DNA of 17,555 nucleotides from an uncultured Oscillibacter sp. (GCA_905236835.1 CAJOQY010000010.1:1-17555), one strand, 5' to 3'. Counted from the first letter of the stretch, positions 1 to 7,914 are shown. Made by a program: numbers and translations. Notes: generated by a model from the sequence alone, not told the origin.

Positions 1-1205
1 CAAACGAAGCGGCGGCCCCGACCGAAACGGCTGAAACCCCGGCGGCGGGCGAAGCGGAGGGCGCGCCGGAGACGGCCCCGAAAGCCCCGGCGGGCGGCGA
101 TGATACGCCCAATGAGGAAATGGAAGAATATTTAAGTCATTTTAAGACTTTAAATACAGGCGAGAAAGTCACCGGCATTGTCAGGGCCATTACGGCCACG
201 GAAGTGGAAGTCGACGTACACGCGAAACAGACGGCCTACATTAAGTTCAGCGAGCTGAGCGATGATCCCGCCGCCAATCCGGAGGATATTGTCAAAGTCG
301 GCGACGAGATTGAGGCCTATGTCATCCGCGTGAACGATGTGGACGGATTCGCGGAGTTATCGAAAAAGCGTCTGGACGCCCAAAAGAAATGGGAAGAAGT
401 CGAGCGCGCCGTCGATGAAAAGGCCGTCAAAGAAGGCGTCGTGACGGAAGAAAACAAAGGCGGCATCGTGGTTTCCGTCGACGGAATCCGCGTGTTTGTC
501 CCGGCGTCCCAGAGCGGCAAGCCGCGCGGCGCGGATCTGTCCGCCATGCGCGGGGAAAAAGTGCGTTTGCGCATTACGGAATTTAACCGCGCCCGCCGCC
601 GCGTCGTCGGCTCTATCCGGTCCGTACTGGACGAGGAACGCCGCGCCGCGCAGGATGAAGTGTGGGCCAATATCGAGGCCGGCAAGCGCTATACCGGAAC
701 GGTCAAATCCATGACCTCTTACGGCGTGTTCGTGGACATCGGCGGCGTGGATGGCATGGTGCATATTTCCGAATTAAGCTGGTCCCGGATCAAAGACCCG
801 AAGGAAGTCTGCAAAATCGGCGATACGCTGGAAGTATATGTAATCTCTTACGATCCCGACCGGCGTAAAATCTCTCTTGGCGTGAAAGACCACAACCGCA
901 ATCCGTGGAGCGATTTCATGGACTCTTACGGCGTGGGCGATGTCGCCAAAGTCCGGATTGTGAAAATCATGCCGTTTGGCGCGTTCGCGGAAGTCGTTCC
1001 CGGCGTGGACGGACTGATTCACATTTCACAGATCGCCGATCACCGCGTGGAAAAGCCGGATGATATTCTGGCCGAAGGCGATTATGTCTACGCGAAAATC
1101 ACGGCGATTGACGAGGAACGCCAGAAAATTTCCCTCTCCATGCGCGCCGTGCCGTCCGGTTACACCGAAGGCGGCGAGACGGGCGACGAATCTTACGACG
1201 CCTGA
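1..1205 (+). CDS. Ribosomal protein S1-type protein with four S1 domains (5'-truncated by window)
   Basis: The reading frame is open from base 3 with no stop, so the gene begins upstream; the ATG at 120 is internal or at best an alternative start. Residues before that ATG form an acidic Ala/Pro/Glu/Thr linker. After it come four OB-fold S1 repeats, counted from the ATG: about 14-82, 100-172, 188-258 and 272-343. Repeats 3 and 4 carry the classic G-FVD/AEV-GVDG-HIS pattern (YGVFVDIGGVDGMVHISEL; FGAFAEVVPGVDGLIHISQ). S1-type proteins bind mRNA on the 30S subunit and help initiation. In many Clostridia an S1 module of this size is fused behind IspH (HMBPP reductase), and the low-complexity linker would fit such a junction, but the IspH part is not visible, so that is inference. 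The stop at 1203-1205 is followed at once by a strong terminator. The S1 family is sure; the exact full-length architecture is not. Confidence 0.9.
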   Translation, partial: NEAAAPTETAETPAAGEAEGAPETAPKAPAGGDDTPNEEMEEYLSHFKTLNTGEKVTGIVRAITATEVEVDVHAKQTAYIKFSELSDDPAANPEDIVKVGDEIEAYVIRVNDVDGFAELSKKRLDAQKKWEEVERAVDEKAVKEGVVTEENKGGIVVSVDGIRVFVPASQSGKPRGADLSAMRGEKVRLRITEFNRARRRVVGSIRSVLDEERRAAQDEVWANIEAGKRYTGTVKSMTSYGVFVDIGGVDGMVHISELSWSRIKDPKEVCKIGDTLEVYVISYDPDRRKISLGVKDHNRNPWSDFMDSYGVGDVAKVRIVKIMPFGAFAEVVPGVDGLIHISQIADHRVEKPDDILAEGDYVYAKITAIDEERQKISLSMRAVPSGYTEGGETGDESYDA

Positions 1206-1228
1206 GCTTGTTAAAATTTCTTAGCGCA

Positions 1229-1255
1229 AGCCCCCCGTTTCCGGGGGGCTGTTTT
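1229..1255 (+). terminator. Intrinsic terminator of the S1 gene
   Basis: A perfect 9-bp GC-rich stem (1229-1237 with 1242-1250) has a TTTC loop and is followed by GTTTTATATT. It starts 24 bases after the S1 stop codon and points in the gene's direction. Confidence 0.92.
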
Positions 1256-1423
1256 ATATTATTTTATTATATTTATTATATATATATTTTTATATATAGG
1301 GAAAGAGCGACAGGGCGGAATGACAGATTTTAAAAATCAAAATGCCTATAGAGGCAGTTTACGCTTTTTTAGCATTTTCCCGCCTTGTTCGTTATTTTAC
1401 CGGCGACACGATTATATTTTATA
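1256..1423. other. AT-rich spacer between convergent S1 and upp genes
   Basis: Bases 1256-1300 are almost pure A/T with TATATA runs. The rest (1301-1423) has no credible gene: an overlapping plus-strand frame (1342-1584) runs antisense into upp and has no ribosome binding site. The only structure I see is the weak hairpin at 1339-1360. Confidence 0.6.
1333..1358 (-). terminator. Possible terminator of upp
   Basis: TGCCT (1343-1347) and AGGCA (1352-1356) form a short stem with a 4-base loop. Reading on the minus strand it is followed by ATTTTGATTTTTA (a T-rich tail). It lies about 65 bases past the upp stop. The stem is only 5 bp, so this is tentative. Confidence 0.4.
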
Positions 1424-2050
1424 TTATTTTGTCCCGAATATCCGATCCCCGGCGTCGCCCAATCCGGGGACAATATAGCCGTTTTCATTTAATCCCTTGT
1501 CAATCACTCCGCAGAAAATATCCACGTCCGGATGAACTTCCTCCATTTTGGCGATTCCTTCCGGCGCGGCCAGCAGGGCCATGAATTTAATATTTTTACA
1601 GCCCTGCCGTTTCATTTCCGACACGGCTTCCACCGCGCTCCCGCCCGTGGCCAACATGGGATCCACAATTAAAACATTCCGATCCGCGATGTCTTTCGGC
1701 ATTTTGCAGAAATACACATGCGGCTCCAGCGTTTCCTCGTCCCGGTACATTCCCATATGACCGACGCGCGCGCCCGGCACCATTCTTAATACGCCGTCCA
1801 CCAGTCCCAGACCGGCTCTTAATATCGGCACAACCGCGAATTTTTTGCCCTTTAACGTCGGAACTTCCGCCTTACAGATCGGCGTTTCCACCATCCGCGT
1901 GGTCATGGGCAAATCCCGCGTCGCCTCGTAAGTAATCAACATCCCGATTTCAGACACCAGTTCCCGGAAATCCTTCACGCTGGTATTTTTGTCCCGCAGA
2001 ATGCTCATTTTATGCGCCACCAGCGGATGATCCACAACATGCACTCCCAT
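1424..2050 (-). CDS. upp: Uracil phosphoribosyltransferase
   Basis: The enzyme joins uracil and PRPP to give UMP in cytoplasmic pyrimidine salvage. The protein begins [20 protein letters not shown], a typical UPRT start. It carries the central [11 protein letters not shown] segment, the PRPP-binding loop [11 protein letters not shown], and the C-terminal uracil-binding stretch [18 protein letters not shown]. At 208 residues it matches the usual length. The frame extends nine residues further upstream, but the ATG at 2050 is chosen because AGGAGG lies 10 bases before it (minus strand of 2061-2066) and the family starts there. It is the last gene of the minus-strand run, 96 bases after tsaB, and is separated from it by an A/T tract with an inverted repeat, so it may have its own transcription. 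No unusual residue was noticed. Confidence 0.96.
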   Translation of the reverse strand: MGVHVVDHPLVAHKMSILRDKNTSVKDFRELVSEIGMLITYEATRDLPMTTRMVETPICKAEVPTLKGKKFAVVPILRAGLGLVDGVLRMVPGARVGHMGMYRDEETLEPHVYFCKMPKDIADRNVLIVDPMLATGGSAVEAVSEMKRQGCKNIKFMALLAAPEGIAKMEEVHPDVDIFCGVIDKGLNENGYIVPGLGDAGDRIFGTK

Positions 2051-2083
2051 AAAATTTCTTCCTCCTGTTTCATCCATATATCA

Positions 2084-2139
2084 TTTGATAATATATATAA
2101 ATATATAAATATATAAATATAATATATATTATATCAAAA
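2084..2139. repeat. AT-only tract: three 8-bp tandem repeats inside an imperfect inverted repeat
   Basis: Three head-to-tail copies of ATAAATAT (about 2095-2120) are flanked by arms TTTGATAATATATAT (from 2084) and its near complement ending ATATCAAA (2132-2139), with a 2-base bulge. The tract fills the tsaB-upp spacer. It could act as a terminator for tsaB, as an AT-rich upp promoter (TTGATA reads on the minus strand), or as a simple-sequence tract without function. Confidence 0.7.
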
Positions 2140-2146
2140 CATGATT

Positions 2147-2905
2147 TCAGACGTTTCGCTTCACGTCCGCGGGCGGTATCGCGTTCGGCGGCCTGAGATA
2201 CACGGGTCGCAAATCCCGCGCGTCCGGCAATTTCCCGGACGCGGATAAAATTTTCCGCGCCCGTTCTTCCGCTTCCAAAGCCACAGACGCCGCGTTCTGC
2301 ATAATCAAATTTGCCGGAGCCATATGGCATAAAATCCCCTGTGACAACAAATATTCCGCGCACAATTTCGCGCCGTCCCCGACAACCATGAATTTATTAA
2401 TTAATTTATTATATCCATCCTGATTTTGATGATTTATATCCCGATAATCTTTCAGTTCCGCCGCCAGAGATTCCAAGGCAATCGCCCGATCATCCGTCAG
2501 ACGCGTGATTTCGCCGTTTTCCGTCTGAAACAGCGCGTTATAAATCCGATCCCGGCGGGCGTCCATCGCGCAGATGATCAGCCCGTCCGCGAAAGAGAGA
2601 TTCCGCGCCATCGCGCCCAACGTCGACACGCCAATGACAGGCTTATCCAGTCCGAACGCCAACCCTTTCGCCGCCGCGACGCCAATGCGAATCCCCGTAA
2701 ATGACCCCGGTCCCGCCGCGACAGCGATTAGATCCAGATTTTTTATATCAAATTCGCTCTCCCGCGTCAGATCCTCCACAATCGGCATTAATGTCCGGCT
2801 GTGCGTCAGTCCCGTATCCTGATAGCCATACGCGAGAATTTTTCCGTCTTCCGCAATCGCCGCCGATACCGCTTTCGCCGATGTTTCCAGCGCAAGTATT
2901 TTCAA
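2147..2905 (-). CDS. tsaB: tRNA threonylcarbamoyladenosine biosynthesis protein TsaB
   Basis: TsaB is the catalytically inactive Kae1-like partner that scaffolds TsaD and TsaE in making N6-threonylcarbamoyladenosine at position 37 of ANN-decoding tRNAs. The sequence shows the ASKHA-fold N-terminus MKILALETSAKAVSAAIAEDG and the hallmark AVAAGPGSFTGIRIGVAAAKGLA at about residues 62-83. Its length of 252 is slightly above the usual 220-240; a polar, AT-coded stretch around residues 155-170 (NHQNQDGYNKLINKF) accounts for some of this. The start is TTG at 2905, overlapping the tsaE stop as TTGA, with a GGAAGGG site upstream, so the two genes are translationally coupled. The usual partners tsaD and rimI are not in this window. 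Confidence 0.93.
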   Translation of the reverse strand: MKILALETSAKAVSAAIAEDGKILAYGYQDTGLTHSRTLMPIVEDLTRESEFDIKNLDLIAVAAGPGSFTGIRIGVAAAKGLAFGLDKPVIGVSTLGAMARNLSFADGLIICAMDARRDRIYNALFQTENGEITRLTDDRAIALESLAAELKDYRDINHQNQDGYNKLINKFMVVGDGAKLCAEYLLSQGILCHMAPANLIMQNAASVALEAEERARKILSASGKLPDARDLRPVYLRPPNAIPPADVKRNV

Positions 2906-3369
2906 GTAATTTCAATCCCTTCCACAAGAATCAACCGGCTGTTGTCATCCGTACTCTCAAATTTATGATTGATATGATTATCATTCGCGCGTGAGATTTT
3001 GACTTGAATGACATCCGTCGGCAGGGCGTCCGGGGCCTGTTCGCTCCATTCGATCACGCATACGCCGCCGCGATCCCAATATTCCTCCCAGCCGAGATTA
3101 TATAATTCCTCCGCGCTTTGAATCCGATACCAATCAAAATGAAACAGCGGCAATCTTCCGCCAATATATTCCTGTACAATCGTAAATGTCGGACTGGATA
3201 CGCGCCCGGTATAACCCAAGCCATACGCGATCCCGCGCGTAAAAGCCGTTTTTCCCATGCCAAGTCCGCCAGTAAACGCGATAATCATGCCCGGCTTTAA
3301 CACGGCGGCCAGTTTCGCGCCAAGTTCTTCCGTTTCCCGTTCGTTCCGGGTGATATATTCAACCATCAT
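2902..3369 (-). CDS. tsaE: tRNA threonylcarbamoyladenosine biosynthesis ATPase TsaE
   Basis: TsaE is the small P-loop ATPase that drives the TsaB-TsaD complex in t6A synthesis. The 155-residue protein has the Walker A motif GGLGMGKT at residues 34-41 (many homologues read GDLGAGKT), the switch-like SSPTFTIVQEY, the HFDWYR motif and the late IEWSEQAPD segment, all in family order. A polar insertion near the C-terminus (about 128-144, ANDNHINHKFESTDDN) is lineage-specific. The start is one of two adjacent ATGs (3369 or 3366), with AAGG about 9 bases upstream. It lies 49 bases downstream of obg and overlaps the tsaB start by four bases, so obg-tsaE-tsaB is probably one transcript. Confidence 0.94.
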   Translation of the reverse strand: MMVEYITRNERETEELGAKLAAVLKPGMIIAFTGGLGMGKTAFTRGIAYGLGYTGRVSSPTFTIVQEYIGGRLPLFHFDWYRIQSAEELYNLGWEEYWDRGGVCVIEWSEQAPDALPTDVIQVKISRANDNHINHKFESTDDNSRLILVEGIEIT

Positions 3370-3418
3370 CCAGCCGCCGCCTTTTCATATCCATTCAAAT
3401 CATAAAATATATTTAAAA

Positions 3419-4708
3419 TTAACGCCAGTATTCAAACTCCCAGTCATATAGGCATACTATATCGCCGTCCCGTATGCCCTCAGCTTCCAGACGCTCAAAC
3501 AATCCGATACGGCGCAGGATTTTATCAAAATACATCCGGCTCTCGTAATCCGCGAAATTGATATTGCCCATCAGACGCTGAATCCGCGCGCTTTCCACCA
3601 GCCACGCGCCGTCATTCCGGCGGGAGATTTCAAAATCATCTTGATTATTTTCGTCCATATCTTCCGGTTCCGGCGTATATTCCGGCTCATAGATCGCTAC
3701 CGGCGGCAAATCGCGTAATTTCAGCGTGATTTCCCGTATCAATTCCCGCGTTCCCAGCCGCGTCACGGACGAAAGCGGCATATACATATAACCAAGATTT
3801 TCCACATAAGATTTTAATTTTTCCGGCAAATCCGGATTTGATATTATATCCATCTTGCTTCCGGCGACAATCTGCGGACGCTTCGCCAGTTCCGGATTAT
3901 ATCTCTCCAATTCCTGATTAATAATTTTAAAATCCTCCACCGGGTCCCGGCCCTCAATCCCAGAGACATCCACCAAGTGAATTAATAATCTGCATCTATC
4001 GACATGACGCAGGAAATCATGTCCCAGACCCGCGCCGCCGCTCGCGCCCTCAATCAAACCCGGAATATCCGCCATCACAAAATTGACGCCCTCATCAACC
4101 CGGACAACGCCCAGATTCGGCTTTAACGTCGTAAAATGATAATTGGCGATTTTGGGCCGCGCGTTTGACACCACGCTCAAAAGCGTCGATTTTCCGACAT
4201 TGGGGAATCCAATTAAACCCACATCCGCCAATAATTTTAATTCTAAAACAATATCCAGACTTTCCCCCGGCAATCCGGCCTTGGCGAAACGCGGCGTTTG
4301 ACGCGTGGGCGTGGCGAAACGCGCGTTGCCCCAGCCGCCGCGCCCGCCCCGGCATAATACAAACGGTTCGTCGTCTGACAAATCTTTGATAATCGCATTT
4401 GTCTCCGCGTGGCGGATCAGCGTCCCGCGCGGCAATTTAATAATCAAATCATCCCCGTCTTTGCCGGATTTACGACCTCCCTGTCCGTCCATACCGTTTG
4501 GCGCGAGATATTTTCGTTTATATCTAAAATCCATCAGCGTGGATAAATTATCATCAACCTGTAAAATCACAGACCCGCCGCGTCCGCCGTCACCGCCGTC
4601 TGGACCGCCCGCCGCGACGAACTTCTCACGATGAAACGCCACCGCGCCATTGCCGCCGTCCCCGGCTTTGACATAAATCCGCGCCCTGTCAATAAATTCC
4701 GCCGCCAT
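3419..4708 (-). CDS. obg: Obg/CgtA-family ribosome-assembly GTPase
   Basis: Obg is a 50S-associated GTPase that links ribosome maturation to growth and stress state. Domains in order: glycine-rich Obg fold (about 1-160, with runs such as GGDGGRGGSV and RGGRGGWGNARF); G domain (about 160-335) with G1 GFPNVGKS at 167-174, G3 DIPGLIEGA from 214 and G4 SKMD at 284-287; and a C-terminal OCT domain (about 350-429) ending in GDIVCLYDWEFEYW. The usual G4 reading is NKxD; here the Asn is Ser. At 429 residues it has the Gram-positive length. The ATG start at 4708 has a G-rich GGGGGGAA site just upstream. It begins 28 bases after the methyltransferase stop and is followed by tsaE, consistent with an operon. 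Confidence 0.96.
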   Translation of the reverse strand: MAAEFIDRARIYVKAGDGGNGAVAFHREKFVAAGGPDGGDGGRGGSVILQVDDNLSTLMDFRYKRKYLAPNGMDGQGGRKSGKDGDDLIIKLPRGTLIRHAETNAIIKDLSDDEPFVLCRGGRGGWGNARFATPTRQTPRFAKAGLPGESLDIVLELKLLADVGLIGFPNVGKSTLLSVVSNARPKIANYHFTTLKPNLGVVRVDEGVNFVMADIPGLIEGASGGAGLGHDFLRHVDRCRLLIHLVDVSGIEGRDPVEDFKIINQELERYNPELAKRPQIVAGSKMDIISNPDLPEKLKSYVENLGYMYMPLSSVTRLGTRELIREITLKLRDLPPVAIYEPEYTPEPEDMDENNQDDFEISRRNDGAWLVESARIQRLMGNINFADYESRMYFDKILRRIGLFERLEAEGIRDGDIVCLYDWEFEYWR

Positions 4709-4736
4709 ATTTCCCCCCGCGATCTCTCGTTACAAT

Positions 4737-5849
4737 TTATTTTTCCGCTTGTTTCCGGATAAGAATCCGCTTATAAACTCCGCGTCCATTCACTTCAAAT
4801 TGGCCGTGCGCTATGCCTTCGCCGCCGTCGCCCTTTAAATCATGTTCATGGCCAATGATTTCAAATTGTTCCGGATTATATCTATCCATAAACGTAACCG
4901 GTACGCCCATCACGCCGTCATAATCGGACGGTATGCACTCCGTAAACGGAACTTCTATGGCGTCATAATTATCATAGCGCGGATATTTGATTTCTCCATA
5001 TTCGTTTTCAAACTTTTTCCGGAGTTTTCTGTTAAATCTCAAATTATTCGCCATCGTATCAAGCAATAATTCCTCGTGGCGCTTTCCGTGATCGATATTC
5101 GTAAACCAGCAGGCTGAAGCCAAACGTCCCATTATAACGCCGTCAATAATTTTATACGCCGAACCTTCTTTCTTATTTTCAAGAAGCCATTGTTTATATT
5201 CATCCGTCACATTAAAATACATATCACAATTAAGCGGCTTGTAACCAAGCCAAATGACGTCGCCTTTCAGAAACGGAAACACTTCTTTATATGTGATCGC
5301 GTTCATATTGCCCAAAATCACGAATTTTTTCTTGCCTTTTACAATCCAATCCAAAAACTCCCGGAACAGGGAGAACGGCGGATTTGTGATAATCACATCC
5401 GCTTCGTCGCGCAGTTCGCGGACTTCGTCAGACCGGAAATCCCCGTCCCCCTCCAGATAGCCGGAAAACTCCACGTCATCTATATCAATCCGTCCGATTT
5501 TATTTTCATTCCGCGTCAGAGTGAACAGTTTCCCCCGCGTTCCGTGTTTATCCGCGTCGAAAAGCGGGGATTGTTCCTCAAAAAGCGTCAGTTGTTGATT
5601 GCCCGCGCCTTTCGCGTATGACGTGGAAATCAACTTTTTCAGTCCGAAATAATCAAAATTCGCGGCGAAATATCTCGTGAATTCGCTCCATTCCGGATCG
5701 TCGCACGGAAGCAGGATTGTTTTATCCCTGAATACGTCGTGATTATATTCTACATAGGCGTTCATCTCCGCCTCAATATCGCGGTATTGCGTGTAAAACT
5801 CATCATTTTTGGCGCTTCTCGCGGCGCTTAAAGTTGTGTTGTCGGCCAT
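4737..5849 (-). CDS. EcoRI-family adenine-specific DNA methyltransferase (solitary)
   Basis: The 370-residue protein resembles the EcoRI methylase family (Pfam Methyltransf_EcoRI type), which transfers methyl from S-adenosylmethionine to N6 of adenine in DNA. Visible signs are the N-terminal SAARSAKNDEFYTQYRDIEAEM segment, the cofactor-region LLPCDDPEWSEFTRYF (from residue 46), and the catalytic motif IITNPPFSLFREF with NPPF at 156-159. The family assignment comes from this motif order; the target sequence cannot be read from the protein. The start at 5849 has AAAGGGGGG about 11 bases upstream. No endonuclease gene lies beside it: the neighbours are ung (68 bases upstream) and obg (28 bases downstream), both on the same strand. 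It is therefore a solitary methyltransferase, for epigenetic regulation or protection, or a remnant of a lost restriction system. Base usage looks like that of its neighbours. Confidence 0.88.
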   Translation of the reverse strand: MADNTTLSAARSAKNDEFYTQYRDIEAEMNAYVEYNHDVFRDKTILLPCDDPEWSEFTRYFAANFDYFGLKKLISTSYAKGAGNQQLTLFEEQSPLFDADKHGTRGKLFTLTRNENKIGRIDIDDVEFSGYLEGDGDFRSDEVRELRDEADVIITNPPFSLFREFLDWIVKGKKKFVILGNMNAITYKEVFPFLKGDVIWLGYKPLNCDMYFNVTDEYKQWLLENKKEGSAYKIIDGVIMGRLASACWFTNIDHGKRHEELLLDTMANNLRFNRKLRKKFENEYGEIKYPRYDNYDAIEVPFTECIPSDYDGVMGVPVTFMDRYNPEQFEIIGHEHDLKGDGGEGIAHGQFEVNGRGVYKRILIRKQAEK

Positions 5850-5917
5850 GATTTTATTTTCCCCCCTTTCGCCTGATTGATTTTACCCGTTGATTCGAGT
5901 TATTTATAATATCTTAT

Positions 5918-6610
5918 TTACGGCAGCCGCCAGTCAATCGGCGTCTCTCCCATGGATATTAAATACTCATTCACGCGCGAAAACGGACGGCTCCCCAGAA
6001 ACGCCGGTACAGTTTCGCTTCCATGCCGCGCGCCCAGCGGCGACGGATGACTGGAATAAAACGCTTTTTTATTTTGATTATTATTAAAATCCAGCGTCCC
6101 AGCGATTTTACGCGCGTATCCGCCCCAGAACAAAAACGCGATAATATTATTATTTAATTCCATACATACGCGTAAAATATCGCCCGTAATCGCTTGCCAT
6201 CCCCATTTGACACAGCTTTCCGGCTTCCCGGCGATGACCGTCAAATTCGCGTTTAATAATAACACGCCCCGTTCCGCCCACGGCGTCAAATCCGGTCCGG
6301 ACGGCGTTTTACATTTTATATCTTCCGTCAGTTCCCGGAAGATATTCTTTAACGACGCGGGAATTTTCTGTCCGGGATTGGCCGAGAACGCCAGTCCGTT
6401 CGCCACGCCCGGCGTCGGATACGGGTCCTGCCCCAAGATTACACAGCGTACCCGTTCCGGCGGCGTTAAATCCAGCGCGCGGAATATCATATCACACGGC
6501 GGCAGTATCTTTTCTCCATCCGAATTTAATCCCACCGCTTTTTGATACAATCTTTCCGCCTGTTCGACCATCTCCGGACGCATTCGCGCCGCCCACGCGT
6601 CTGAAATCAT
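5918..6610 (-). CDS. ung: Uracil-DNA glycosylase, family 1
   Basis: The enzyme excises uracil from DNA in base excision repair. The 230-residue protein shows the water-activating motif CVILGQDPYPTPG with Asp62, the conserved GLAFSANPGQKIPASLKNIF region, GVLLLNANLTV (uracil recognition), and the minor-groove loop HPSPLGARHG at 188-197. The first motif reads QDPYP rather than the common QDPYH; this PTPG version is familiar to me from actinobacterial Ung and need not reduce activity. A short Asn-rich stretch (DFNNNQNKK) precedes the last motif. The ATG at 6610 has AGGGG about 11 bases upstream. The gene sits 95 bases after fprA, with a long GC-rich hairpin (6633-6672) just before its start. Confidence 0.95.
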   Translation of the reverse strand: MISDAWAARMRPEMVEQAERLYQKAVGLNSDGEKILPPCDMIFRALDLTPPERVRCVILGQDPYPTPGVANGLAFSANPGQKIPASLKNIFRELTEDIKCKTPSGPDLTPWAERGVLLLNANLTVIAGKPESCVKWGWQAITGDILRVCMELNNNIIAFLFWGGYARKIAGTLDFNNNQNKKAFYSSHPSPLGARHGSETVPAFLGSRPFSRVNEYLISMGETPIDWRLP

Positions 6611-6632
6611 GATAGATAAAGCCCCTGTCCGC

Positions 6633-6672
6633 GCGTTCGCGCCCTGTACGCTTTTTGTACAGAGCGCGACGC
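6633..6672 (+). repeat. Long GC-rich hairpin between fprA and ung
   Basis: Arms 6633-6649 and 6657-6672 pair over about 15 bp with one bulged T and one C:A mismatch, closing a 7-base loop GCTTTTT. On the plus strand a T-run follows (from about 6678), as in an intrinsic terminator; on the minus strand, where both flanking genes lie, there is no T-run. It would form part of the 5' leader of ung, or block antisense transcription entering fprA. Confidence 0.7.
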
Positions 6673-6705
6673 CTGAATTTTTTATATATTATATAATTTA
6701 TTATT

Positions 6706-7914
6706 TTATTTCGCCAGATCCGCCGCGAGCGCGTCGGCAAGGGCTTTCATATCCGGCTGATTGGAATCCCGGAAACTGGAATTGACTGTGATTCCCTCGT
6801 CTAAAATCGTCATTTTCTTCATGCCTTCCAGCGCTTCTTTCATGAGCTTTCCGGACTGGATCGCCCAAGAGCCGTTCTCGATAATCGCGCAAGTACGATT
6901 TTGTAAATTCAGCGCTTTCATATCCGCCAAAAAATTGTGCATCGGCGGGAAAATGCCGAGATTATACGTCACGGACGCCAACACCAGATGGCTGTATTTA
7001 AATAAATCCGAAATCAAATAGCTAACATGCGTACTGGATACGTCATACATACGGGTATTTAAAATTCCGCGTTCGGCGAGTTCCGCCGCCAGCATTTCCG
7101 CCGTGTTCTCCGTGTTGCCGTACATCGACGCGTAGACAATCATGACGCCTTTTTCTTCCGGCGTGTAACCGCTCCAATGCTGATATTTATCCAGAATATA
7201 ACCCAGATCTTTCCGCCACACGGGACCATGTAACGGGCAGATATATTTAATATCCAGTCCGGCGGCTTTTTTCAATAACGCCTGTACCTGCGGGCCGTAT
7301 TTGCCGACGATATTTGTATAATATCTCCGGGCGTCGTCAATCCATTCCCGATCAAAATCAAATTCGTCAGCGAATAATTTGCCATCCAGAGACCGGAACG
7401 AGCCGAACGCGTCCGCCGAGAACAATACGCCGTTGGTTTTATCAAACGTCACCATAGCCTCCGGCCAGTGTACCATAGGCGCGTTTACAAATACGACCTC
7501 GTGCTTACCGAAAGACTGCGTTTCGCCTTCTTTCACCTGACGGATTTTATCGACATCCACCGGATAGCCGAAATTGCGCAGGAATGTAAACGCCTTGGGC
7601 GTCATAATCATTCGCACATTTGGCCAGCGCAATAATACTTCTTCCAGAGACGCGGCGTGATCCGGTTCGACGTGATTAATCACAAGATAATCCAAATCGC
7701 GCCCATTCAACACGGCCTTGATATTCTCAATAAACTGACGGCCTACCGCCCAGTCCGCCGTATCGAATAAAACCGTCTTTTCGTCCAATAACACATAAGC
7801 GTTATAAGAAACGCCGTGATACAGGGGATGAATATTCTCGAACAGGGCAAGACGCCGGTCATTGCCGCCCACCCAGTAGAGATCATCCGTTACTTTGCGA
7901 TAGCAATTCATCAT
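6706..7914 (-). CDS. fprA: Flavodiiron protein (FprA-type oxygen/NO reductase)
   Basis: Class A flavodiiron proteins reduce O2 to water (or NO to N2O) in the cytoplasm of anaerobes, usually with electrons from rubredoxin. From the chosen start the metallo-beta-lactamase domain (about 1-250) has all diiron ligands: HVEPDH with His81, Glu83, Asp85 and His86, then His149 (MVHWPEAM), Asp168 (SADAFG) and His229 (PLHGPVW). The flavodoxin domain (about 255-400) has the FMN loop YASMYGNTENTA. The frame opens at an ATG at 7932, but GGAGGG (about 7925-7930) covers that ATG and lies 10 bases before the ATG-ATG pair at 7914/7911. Translation therefore starts there, giving MMNCYRKVTDDLYWVGG as in homologues. 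The nearest potential partner is the rubredoxin domain of the dehydrogenase fusion at 9168-11081. Confidence 0.95.
   Translation of the reverse strand: MMNCYRKVTDDLYWVGGNDRRLALFENIHPLYHGVSYNAYVLLDEKTVLFDTADWAVGRQFIENIKAVLNGRDLDYLVINHVEPDHAASLEEVLLRWPNVRMIMTPKAFTFLRNFGYPVDVDKIRQVKEGETQSFGKHEVVFVNAPMVHWPEAMVTFDKTNGVLFSADAFGSFRSLDGKLFADEFDFDREWIDDARRYYTNIVGKYGPQVQALLKKAAGLDIKYICPLHGPVWRKDLGYILDKYQHWSGYTPEEKGVMIVYASMYGNTENTAEMLAAELAERGILNTRMYDVSSTHVSYLISDLFKYSHLVLASVTYNLGIFPPMHNFLADMKALNLQNRTCAIIENGSWAIQSGKLMKEALEGMKKMTILDEGITVNSSFRDSNQPDMKALADALAADLAK

Noticed and set aside
1342..1584. Plus-strand open frame between S1 and upp
   Set aside because: Half of it is antisense to upp, and the start lacks a ribosome binding site; the spacer part is AT-rich non-coding.
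2084..2139. Possible CRISPR-like array because of regularly repeated units
   Set aside because: Units are only 8 bp of A/T, directly contiguous with no spacers; a simple-sequence repeat.
5190..5621. Long plus-strand frame opposite the methyltransferase gene
   Set aside because: It is antisense to a gene with clear catalytic motifs, and its composition follows that of a reverse-complement shadow.
4737..5849. Complete restriction-modification system
   Set aside because: Neighbouring genes are ung and obg; no endonuclease gene is present on either side within the window.
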